Source: Aquisphaera giovannonii (GTDB lineage Bacteria; Planctomycetota; Planctomycetia; Isosphaerales; Isosphaeraceae). From it: a stretch of 64,000 bases of DNA. The notes under the pieces are model-generated. The model was not told where the DNA came from. It saw nothing but the letters and a program-made list of their open reading frames with translations, and did no database searches. The DNA is taken from NCBI RefSeq assembly GCF_008087625.1, contig NZ_CP042997.1:4712001-4776000 (forward strand). Direction: 5' to 3'. The translations under genes were made by a program, and so were the position numbers. Positions 43,101 to 49,635 of this stretch are shown one piece after another; position 1 is the first letter of the stretch, and every line of letters starts with the position of its first letter.

Positions 43101-43263
43101 CCCCGCCGAGGGCCGCGTACTTGGCCGCGATCGGGTCGATGCCGCTCAGGAGCTGCCGCGGTTCCATGGCCTCCATCCCGAGGACGGCCTTGCGCCCGCG
43201 GCGGAGCTCCCGGTGATTCGGACGGATCGAGGCGGAGACGCGGAGATTCGAGTTCTTCGACAT
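40174..43263 (-). CDS. Secreted LGFP-repeat protein with C39-like peptidase domain
   Basis: The protein has 1029 residues. Near the N-terminus is the planctomycete export-associated motif MEAMEPRQLLSG (about 30-41) without a classical signal peptide. Residues about 45-820 form 14 LGFP repeats of roughly 50 residues (AAKYKALGGPAG, LGLPTADEANVSG, MATFQGGxIYWS, TGAHAV), a module known from cell-wall-bound proteins. The C-terminus is a papain-like C39-type peptidase: Cys857 in DDWSCGANSAARFLQYYGFD, His969 in LHWVVLTGYD and an Asp in TYMDTTGSP. The likely role is surface-anchored peptidase. Repeats in the middle are almost identical at the DNA level (about 41930-42160 and 42460-42690), a sign of recent internal duplication. 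Confidence 0.88.
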   Translation of the reverse strand: MSKNSNLRVSASIRPNHRELRRGRKAVLGMEAMEPRQLLSGIDPIAAKYAALGGASSFLGKSTSAEIATSVPGGKYETFQGGAIYWSTSTGAHAVSKAVATEYAATAKETDASGKNLQRVLGLPTADEANVSGVSGGRMATFQGGVIYSSSGTGAHAVSESIAAKYKALGGPAGGLGLPTGEEVAIAGVSGGRMESFQHGTILWSGATGAHSVSTAIANEYLATAKETDASGKNLQTVLGLPTADEASVAGVSGARMATFQGGTIYYASGTGAHAVSESIAAKYKALGGPAGSLGLPTGEEVAIAGVSGGRMESFQHGTIYWSSSAGAHAIAGSIAAKFAALGGPSGSLGLPTADEANVSGVSGARSQAFKNGTVFWSATAGAHSVSTAIANEYLATAKETDASGKNLQRVLGLPTADEASVAGVSGARMATFQGGTIYYASGTGAHAVSESIAAKYKALGGPAGSLGLPTGEEVAVAGIGGGRMQNFQHGTILWSAATGAHSVTTAVANEYLATGNEGDVNGTNVKAILGLPTADEASIAGVTGADRATFQGGTIYWSNATGAHVVYGSIGVDYVAQGGPAGPLGLPTSDEVNIPGVAGGRMNTFQHGAAYYSNATGARAVYGSIGGEYLYQGGPTSGIGLPITDEVDVPGVAGARMNTFQGGTIYWSNATGAHVVYGVIRDEYLHQAGPASGIGLPITDEVDIPGVAGGRMNTFQRGTIYWSNATGAHVVYGVIRDEYLRQGGPASGIGLPTSDEMDVPGVAGARMNTFQHGVIYWSNATGAHVVYGAIGDRYAAMGGPAGVLGLPTSDEMNATGGRISHFQNGDLYWSPSTGVQETITIHGVPGGEAQTDDWSCGANSAARFLQYYGFDVTYPQVRGYIEHNTDLISLVHMGTRPSSLLDTLRLFRPSTRLESRVSVNYGDGGLDHVLDILATGRPVIALINPTGQSHDVGDFGPFTAGHLPNDLHWVVLTGYDRHDGTITYMDTTGSPVTESFGAFYQQWNWSAGGSVGDFLTGLLGVAERTILY

Positions 43264-43746
43264 GATGGCCTCGGGACTCTTCGTGGTGTTGCGGATCTTC
43301 CGGGATGGCTCGCCCCGCCCGCGATTCGGGGGGAGGCGACCGCCGACACCCGGGAATTGGGAATTCCCGCCCGAGGCCCGAAATCAAAATCGCGAGAAAT
43401 CCCGAGGAACGCCGAACTCCAATCGCAAGCCCCTATGAGGTAAGACATTCCGCCCGACACACGCGGCCAGGACGGGCCGAATGCGCGACGCATACGCATC
43501 GGGCCAAGCCCCGGACGGCGGGGCCCCGACCCTCGCAGGGTGCATCTCGACGCACCGGACCGCCGCGTCATGAAGACGATGCGGCGACAGGGCGGACGTG
43601 GGCCTCCGTGCGGGACGGCCGGGGCCCTTCGCGGTGCCGGGCCGGTCCGGTGCGTCGAGACGCACCCTGCGAGGGTCGGACCGATTCATGGCGGCTCAAC
43701 CGCACGCCCGTCGCGTTGCGCGGGCCCGCGTCCCGTCACGCCCCGT
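43264..43746. repeat. Gap with intact miniature element R3 (43531-43674)
   Basis: The element is 144 bases long and bounded by 26-base inverted ends (CCTCGCAGGGTGC, CTCGACGCACC), one mismatch apart. It has no coding capacity. A second copy at 46342-46735 is split by another element. The rest of the gap is the A/T-richer upstream region of the LGFP gene, containing GAAATCCCGAGGAACGCC but no clear promoter. Confidence 0.8.
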
Positions 43747-45987
43747 TCACCGGACGACCTGCGAGAACCCGCCCCCGCCCCCCGCGCCGGCCGGCGACCC
43801 TGGGACAACGCTCACGGATACCTGGACGGGGCCCCGATAGGGGGCCCGGAGCGTGAGCGTCAAGCGGTGCGTGGCCGCGACATACCGGACGCTCCCGATG
43901 ATGAGCTTCCGGGTGAAGGCGAGCCTCCCGCGCCGGAGGACCCCGCCCAGGACGCGATAGAGCGACGGGTTCGCGACCGGGGCGGGGGCCATCGCCTCGC
44001 TGAAGGCGATCGTCACCGCGCCCACCTTCCCGTCCCGTCGCGTCACGCCGACCACGCCGAGGACCGAGGGCGGGGCCGCCGCGACGCCCCCTCCTGCCTG
44101 CGCCTCGCCCCCGCCGCCGGCCGGGCCGACGCCCCCGCCGGCCTTCGCCGGCGTCACGGCGACCGTGTTCGAGTCCGGCGACACCCACGCGGGCGTCGCG
44201 GACGAGGGGCCGAGGATGGCCGCGTGCACCCGGAACCAGTACGTGGCCCCGGAGGCCGCGAGGCCCGGGACCGCGTAGGCCGTCGTCCCCGGGCCCAGCG
44301 TGGCGATCGTCGCGAAGCTCGACCCGTCGAGGCTCTCCTCGACGAAGGACGTGGCCGCGCCGCCGGTCGGGTCGTCCCAGGACAGGGTCAGCGCCCCGGT
44401 GCCGTCCGGGAGCAGGGACGAGGTCAGCGCGATCGGCGGGGCCTGCGGCATCGCCACGGCGACGGCCGCCGTGCCGCCGCGGGCCCCGTTGACGACGACC
44501 CGATAGGAGGCCAGGCTCCCCGGCGGGACGGCCGGATCCACGAAGCTCGCGGTCCCGGCGGCGACCGCCGCGATCGGCTGGAAGGCCGAGCCGTCGAGCG
44601 ACCGCTCGACCAGCGAGCCCAGCAGGTAGGACGGCCGGACGCGCCGCGGGCTCGCGTCGGCCCAGCTCAGCCGCACCGTCGAAGGCCCCTGCGCGGCGGC
44701 CGACAGGTCCGCGGGCGCCGGGTATTGCAGGCTCACGACGACCTGCACCGGGGCGGAGGCGCTGACCTGCTGCCCGTAATACGCCGCGACGCGGTATTCG
44801 GCCGTCCCGGCCGCCCCGAGGCCGGCGCCGGCGTCCGCGTAGCTCGTCGCCCCCGGGTCCAGCGTCGCGACCACCGAGAACGGGCCGCCGTCGAGCGAGC
44901 GCTCGATCCGGGTGCCCGCGAGCCCTCCGCTGGGGTCGGACCACGAGAGGGTGACCGGCCCGGGATACTCGAACGCGGCCGCGACGCCCGCCGGGGGCGC
45001 CGGGATCGTGGCCGCGCTCACGATCCGTGAGGCCGGCGACGTGCCCTGGCCGATCTGGGAGGTCACGCGATATTGGTAGACCGTCCCCGCCGCCGCCGTG
45101 CCGTCCTTGAAGCGGGTGCTGCCGGCCGGCAGCGTCGCGATCGGCCGGAAGGCCTGGCCCGGGGCCGCCCGCACCACCGTGTACGTCGCCCGCCCGCCGT
45201 TCGTGTCGAACCAGCTCACGTCGATCTCGCCCGGCGACGCGCCCGCGGCGGCCACGAGCCGGGGGACCTGCGCCTGGCCCGCGGGCGCGGGGTAGAGCCC
45301 GTCGATGGTGGAGACGTCCTCGGCGCTCAGCGTCGTCGCCTGGTCGATGAGCGAGCCGTCCCGCCTCGTGATCGCCGGCCGCCCGCCCACCGAGAACGCG
45401 CCGCTGTCGTACTGCATGATCGAGGAAACATCGTACGGCCCGACGTCGAAGATGGGGTTGCTGACCTTCGCGAACGCGTCGTCGTGCGCGGGATCGATGG
45501 CCTGCCAGTTCACGATCACGTGGTCGTCCCGGTCGTACCGCTGCTGCTCGTGGAGCAGCCCCAGCACGTGCCCCATCTCGTGCAGCATCAAGGGCACGCC
45601 GGTGGAGGCGTCGAAGGCCGAGCTCACGTCCACGTAATCGACGGCCTGGTTGTAGCCCACGCTCGCGGTCTCGACGAGCGAATACCCCTCCGACCGGAAG
45701 AGGACGTAGCTCGCCTGGCCGGCCCTGGGCACCCACTGGACGGTCGTCATGTCGTGGTATTCGTCGATCGCCTCGGCGATCACCGCGGCCTGCGCCGGCG
45801 CAATCGAGGGGTCGATCGCGTAGGGGATCTGATTCGTGGGCCAGATGTTCGAGACGACGCACGAGGGCAGCAGCCGCGATTCCAGCGGCTCCCACGAGGG
45901 CGCGACGGCCCGGCGGCTCGCGGCGCGCGGCCTCCCGCCGGCTCCGGTGCGGGCCTTCCGTCCGCTCGGGTCGGGTGCTCCGGGCAT
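43747..45987 (-). CDS. Secreted astacin-type metalloprotease with FN3-like modules
   Basis: The start is uncertain; ATG 45987 (MPGAPDPSGRKARTG) has GGGAG upstream, while 46065 and 46092 are in frame but lack a ribosome site. From 45987 it has 746 residues. The N-terminus carries WEPLESRLLPS, the planctomycete LExRxLLS-type motif. The catalytic domain holds HEMGHVLGLLHEQQRYDRD (His136, Glu137, His140, His146), the full astacin (M12A) zinc signature, and SSIMQYDSGAFS as the Met-turn. Four or five FN3-like beta modules follow (EIDVSWFDTNGGRATYTVVR, PVTLSWSDPSGGLAGTRIER). A C-terminal Ig-like domain (VTIAFSEAMAPAPVANPSLY) ends the protein. It is probably an extracellular or surface protease with substrate-binding modules. 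Confidence 0.87.
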   Translation of the reverse strand: MPGAPDPSGRKARTGAGGRPRAASRRAVAPSWEPLESRLLPSCVVSNIWPTNQIPYAIDPSIAPAQAAVIAEAIDEYHDMTTVQWVPRAGQASYVLFRSEGYSLVETASVGYNQAVDYVDVSSAFDASTGVPLMLHEMGHVLGLLHEQQRYDRDDHVIVNWQAIDPAHDDAFAKVSNPIFDVGPYDVSSIMQYDSGAFSVGGRPAITRRDGSLIDQATTLSAEDVSTIDGLYPAPAGQAQVPRLVAAAGASPGEIDVSWFDTNGGRATYTVVRAAPGQAFRPIATLPAGSTRFKDGTAAAGTVYQYRVTSQIGQGTSPASRIVSAATIPAPPAGVAAAFEYPGPVTLSWSDPSGGLAGTRIERSLDGGPFSVVATLDPGATSYADAGAGLGAAGTAEYRVAAYYGQQVSASAPVQVVVSLQYPAPADLSAAAQGPSTVRLSWADASPRRVRPSYLLGSLVERSLDGSAFQPIAAVAAGTASFVDPAVPPGSLASYRVVVNGARGGTAAVAVAMPQAPPIALTSSLLPDGTGALTLSWDDPTGGAATSFVEESLDGSSFATIATLGPGTTAYAVPGLAASGATYWFRVHAAILGPSSATPAWVSPDSNTVAVTPAKAGGGVGPAGGGGEAQAGGGVAAAPPSVLGVVGVTRRDGKVGAVTIAFSEAMAPAPVANPSLYRVLGGVLRRGRLAFTRKLIIGSVRYVAATHRLTLTLRAPYRGPVQVSVSVVPGSPAGAGGGGGFSQVVR

Positions 45988-46396
45988 CGGCACGCTCCCG
46001 CCCCGCCACGCGCCGTTCCCGGCCGTGGGCGGGGATCGTCGTCGAGACTCGGCCTCGGCCGCCATGCCGGGATCGCAACTCCGAGGGCCCATCAGTGGGC
46101 CGCGGCCACTCCGCTCGCGGAGAAGCCTAGTACCTGAATATCCCCGAGGCGCGGGACAATCCGCCAGCCTCTGGACGCGAGGTCGCATCGGCGCCGGGTC
46201 GTGGCCAAACGGCTCCCGACCTCTCCTCGCGGCGGGCTGACCGTCAACCACACCTCGAGCCGAGCGGTCCTTCCTGTCCCCTCCCCCGCGGTGGGGGAGG
46301 GTCAGGGGGAGCGGGCGGCCGCCTCTGACATGAAAAGTGTAGTAGGGTGCGTCTTGACGCACCGGATCGCCGCGTCATGCAGACGATGCGGCGATA

Positions 46397-46650
46397 TTAC
46401 CCCGGCGAGGAAGAAGATCACGTTGTGCGGGTCCTGAGGCTCTCATACCCCTCGGTGAGGGGTGGGCCGGATTCGATTCCCCCCTTACGAAGGGGGGGAT
46501 ACAGGGGGGTTTATTCGAGCGCCTCGGCCTGAGGAATCCACCCCCTCCCACTCCCCCTTCGTAAGGGGGAGAGCCGGATCGGCTCCCCCTGCCGGGGGAT
46601 GAACAGCACTTCCGGTAGCCGGAGCCTGACCTCCTTTCTCGCCGGGGTAA
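46397..46650. mobile_element. Miniature inverted-repeat element inserted at TA
   Basis: The 254-base insert begins TTACCCCGGCGAGGAAG and ends CTTTCTCGCCGGGGTAA, inverted ends with one mismatch over 17 bases. TA flanks it on both sides (46395-46396 and 46651-46652), as expected for an IS630/mariner-type TA target duplication. It has no transposase. It contains the R2 element copy 46479-46574. The family assignment is inference from the target site. Confidence 0.75.
46479..46574. repeat. R2 element, copy 2
   Basis: It opens with CCCCCCTTACGAAGGGG and GGATACAGGGGGGTT and closes with CCCCCTTCGTAAGGGGGAG. It lies inside the miniature element at 46397-46650. Confidence 0.8.
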
Positions 46651-46735
46651 TAAGGGAGGGACGTGCCCCGCCGTGCGAGACGGCCGGGGCCCTTCGCGGT
46701 GCCGAGCCGGTCCGGTGCGTCGAGACGCACCCTAC

Positions 46736-47249
46736 AAGAATCGGGCCCGACCATCGCGGCTTGACCTGATGCCCATGAGCCCGCGCCAACGCTCGACGCA
46801 CCGTACGACACTCGGGGCCCGCCGGGATTCGTCGCCCGGGCCCGGCGATCGGCCGCCCCCGGCCCCCCTCTCCCCGGCCCTGGGTGCGGAAAGCCGGCCG
46901 TTCTCGACGGCGCCGCTGTGAGATCGCGAAGGTCCTATCCGTTGCGCCAGACGAGTCGAAGAGCGAAGATATCTCCCTCTCCCGCTCGGCGGGAGAGGGG
47001 CGGGGTGAGGGCGGAGTAAGCCTTCCGGCGAGTGCCGACGCTTCCGCCGCCGTGGCGTGCCCGAGATCGACTCAGCCCCGCGAAGGTCGAGGCGATCGAA
47101 GACCCTCGCCCGCGAGCCCGCGAGCGGGCGAGGGAGAGGAATCTCGGCCCGTCCACGCAACAAGGACCGAGGGATGATCCAATGCGGGGATCGCCCGCCT
47201 TCCAACACCCCTCCATGGCCCTCCTCCAGGGCGCCTCGCGAGCCCGAGC
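46736..47249. repeat. Gene-free gap with degenerate R4 element
   Basis: The arms at about 46975-47010 (CTCCCTCTCCCGCTCGG) and about 47100-47140 (CCCTCGCCCGCGAGC) form a loose inverted pair like the perfect R4 element at 31.3-31.5 kb. No gene is seen between the R3 element and the hydrolase stop. Confidence 0.6.
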
Positions 47250-48203
47250 TCAGCGGCCCTTCCTCAGGTGCGCGTCGAACCAGTCGGCGAACGCCTCCAG
47301 GTCCTTCTCCATGCCCCCCCAGCCGTGCTGGGCGCCCTTGTGGGGGACGAGCACCGCCTCGACGCCCGCGGCCTTCAGCTTGCCGACGACGAGCTCCGAC
47401 TGCTGGATCGGCACCAGCGCGTCGGCGTCGCCGTGGTGGATGAGCACCGGCGGGTCGTCCGAGGAGGCGTGGGTCACCGGCGAGATCGTGCTCATGATCT
47501 CCTTGCGGCGGGCCCGGTCGGCGATCGGCACGAGCTTGTGGCTGGCCGGGTCGGCCTCCTGGAAGTCGAACGGCGGCTGGAAATCCTTGAGCACGCCGCT
47601 CTCCAGCGCGTCCTTGCCCGGCTCGCCGTAGTTCAGGAAGTCGGTGGGCGGGAAGAAGCAGGCCACGCAGGCCACCCGGCTCGATTCCGCCTCGACCGGG
47701 TCCTTCGCCTTCGGGTCGCCCGCCGCGCCGGCGAGCCCCTGCATGAGCGACAGGTGCCCGCCCGCCGATCCGCCGAAGATCCCCAGGCGGTCGGGGTCGA
47801 CCCCGTACGCCTTCGCGTTGTGCCGGATGAACCGGACCGCCCGATTCATGTCCTGGAGCACGTCCGGGATCGCGAACCGCGGCTGGCTGCCGTGGACGAC
47901 GGCGAACACCGTGTACCCGCGGTCGAGGAACGGCTTCAGGTACTCCCCGTTGATCCAGTCGTGCGACGAGTACCACCCGCCGCTGACCACCCAGACCAGC
48001 CCCACGCCATTCGCCGGCGCCGCCTTCGGCCGGAAGACGTCGAGCGTCAGCGCCATCCCGTGCTTGCGGCCATAGACGACGTCCTGGATCCGCTCATACG
48101 ACGGCATCCCGGTCCCCGCCGTCTGCGCCCCCGCGGCCGGCGCGAGCCAGAGGATGACGGCGGCGACGGGGACGAATGCGGATCGGGTCACGATGCTCGA
48201 CAT
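47250..48203 (-). CDS. Secreted alpha/beta hydrolase, paralogue of the 27.2 kb gene
   Basis: The protein has 317 residues from ATG 48203, with GGGGAG upstream. A signal peptide is seen (FVPVAAVILWLAPAAGAQ). The same family markers as in the 27229-28158 gene are present: LDVFRPKAAPANGVGLVWVV, RGYTVFAVVHGSQPRF, nucleophile elbow GIFGGSAGGHLSLM, PPVLIHHGDADALVPIQQSE with the acid Asp, and KGAQHGWGGM with the His. The two proteins align throughout, so they are paralogues with probably related ester substrates. It is a single gene without the DUF3237 partner. Confidence 0.9.
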   Translation of the reverse strand: MSSIVTRSAFVPVAAVILWLAPAAGAQTAGTGMPSYERIQDVVYGRKHGMALTLDVFRPKAAPANGVGLVWVVSGGWYSSHDWINGEYLKPFLDRGYTVFAVVHGSQPRFAIPDVLQDMNRAVRFIRHNAKAYGVDPDRLGIFGGSAGGHLSLMQGLAGAAGDPKAKDPVEAESSRVACVACFFPPTDFLNYGEPGKDALESGVLKDFQPPFDFQEADPASHKLVPIADRARRKEIMSTISPVTHASSDDPPVLIHHGDADALVPIQQSELVVGKLKAAGVEAVLVPHKGAQHGWGGMEKDLEAFADWFDAHLRKGR

Positions 48204-48620
48204 GGCTTGGCGGCTCCCCTGCAAGAAAAACACGGGCCTCCACCGGCCCTCGCCCTCGCGCGAGATAGCCTACCCGACCCCGCCGCCGAAGTTCAGGGGC
48301 CAGCGGACTCCGGACTCTCCATCTCCTTCGGCCCTCCAGGTACGCCAACCATCGTTCGCCGTTGAGGACGCTCCTTTCGGGCTCATGTGCCCCTTTGGCT
48401 TTCCTGGAAAGAGAACTGACACCGACGGGCCCCTGACACCGACGGGCCCCCTAGGACACGGATGATCAGTAGTAGAACAAAAGGCACAAGTCTTCGTATA
48501 GTCAGTAATAGCGCCCGCGGTAAGTTGCCAGTCGTCCAGTTCGACTTGTTCTATTTGCCGGTTCCTGGCAATCTGCCCGCGCCGCCCCCCAGGGTTCGCG
48601 AGTAATCAAACGGATGTTGC
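48204..48620. other. A/T-richer gap at the left edge of the defence island
   Basis: Two perfect tandem copies of CTGACACCGACGGGCCC lie at 48416-48449. From about 48455 to 48560 the base composition becomes clearly A/T-richer than the neighbourhood (for example GTAGAACAAAAGGCACAAG), which fits both a promoter zone for the rightward ATPase gene and a boundary of acquired DNA. No open frame of interest is present. Confidence 0.55.
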
Positions 48621-49610
48621 ATGGCCAGGTCCGACCTGCTGATAAATCTGGTGAAAGCAGGGACTCAGGGAGACCAATCTCTCTTCCGGAGGACCGTGGA
48701 GGCCGTCATCGCTGAAGAACGGGGCAAGAACCATACTGTGCTCGCCGATCGGCTCGCCGACGCCGCTTCGTCGGTCCGGCAGAACGGGCACTCGAAACAC
48801 CAGCCGACCCTCTTCCCAATTTCGAACGGCATCGCGAACGACCTGTACTTCGAGACAACACCCCAACGATCGCTGGAAGACCTGGTGCTCCCCAAGGCGA
48901 CCCGGGACGTCTGCCTCGAGCTGATCGAGGAGCAGCATCGTCACTCCCTCCTCCGCTCATACAGCCTCGAGCCCCGGAACCGGATCCTCCTGGCAGGTGA
49001 CCCGGGAAACGGCAAAACGTCCCTGGCCGAAGCAATCGCCCACGCACTGATGGTTCCCCTTGTGGTAGTGCGTTATGATGGCTTGATCGCGAGCTACCTG
49101 GGGGAAACGGCTTCTCGACTCAACAAGCTGTTCGAATACGTCCGGACGAGGAGCTGCGTCCTCTTCTTCGACGAATTCGACACGATCGGTAAGGAGCGGG
49201 GCGACGTTCACGAGACTGGCGAGATCAAGCGAGTCGTCAGCTCACTCCTCCTCCAGATCGACGCCCTCCCTTCGCACGTTGTCGTCGTGACGGCCACGAA
49301 TCACCCCGAACTCCTCGATCGCGCGGTCTGGCGTCGGTTCCAACTCCGTTTGGAGCTTCCGCGGCCGACGATTCGGGACGTCGAAGCGTACTTCGCGAGC
49401 GTCGAGGCCCGGTTGAAATTTTCCCTCGAGATCTCACCCAAGGTATTGGCCGATAGACTTCAGGGGGCGAGCTATTCCGAACTGGAAGACTTCGTGTCCG
49501 ACATCTCGCGCCGATACGTTCTGTCGCTGCCCGACGCCAACATCAAGAAGATAGTGCAGCAACGGCTCGTCCAGTGGCAGGACCGCTTCGACGCCAAACG
49601 CACGAGCTGA
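48621..49610 (+). CDS. ietA: AAA+ ATPase of an IetAS-type defence pair
   Basis: The protein has 329 residues. It has a helical N-terminus (about 1-85) and one AAA+ module: Walker A AGDPGNGKTSLAEAI with Lys132, Walker B VLFFDEFD with Asp184 and Glu185, sensor-1 VVVVTATNHPELLD, and an arginine-finger-like RRF in AVWRRFQLRLELP. The C-terminal helical lid is present. It is 25 bases upstream of a subtilisin-like protease. This ATPase-plus-S8 pairing is the known IetAS arrangement, first described as a plasmid toxin-antitoxin pair and later as a phage-defence system. In that model the ATPase restrains or regulates the protease. Assignment rests on gene order, domain content and sizes. Confidence 0.85.
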   Translation: MARSDLLINLVKAGTQGDQSLFRRTVEAVIAEERGKNHTVLADRLADAASSVRQNGHSKHQPTLFPISNGIANDLYFETTPQRSLEDLVLPKATRDVCLELIEEQHRHSLLRSYSLEPRNRILLAGDPGNGKTSLAEAIAHALMVPLVVVRYDGLIASYLGETASRLNKLFEYVRTRSCVLFFDEFDTIGKERGDVHETGEIKRVVSSLLLQIDALPSHVVVVTATNHPELLDRAVWRRFQLRLELPRPTIRDVEAYFASVEARLKFSLEISPKVLADRLQGASYSELEDFVSDISRRYVLSLPDANIKKIVQQRLVQWQDRFDAKRTS

Positions 49611-49635
49611 CCCGTAGTGCCATGACGAGACCACA

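Larger units (their letters stand above)
46342..46735. repeat. R3 miniature element interrupted by another element
   Basis: The outer ends GTAGGGTGCGTC and GACGCACCCTAC are inverted copies (22 bases, one mismatch) and match the intact R3 copy at 43531-43674. About 140 bases belong to R3. The rest, 46397-46650, is a foreign insertion. Confidence 0.8.

Noticed and set aside
46732-47976. A 414-codon minus-strand frame
   Set aside because: It overlaps the hydrolase gene in another frame and extends through repeat DNA; no domain is seen.
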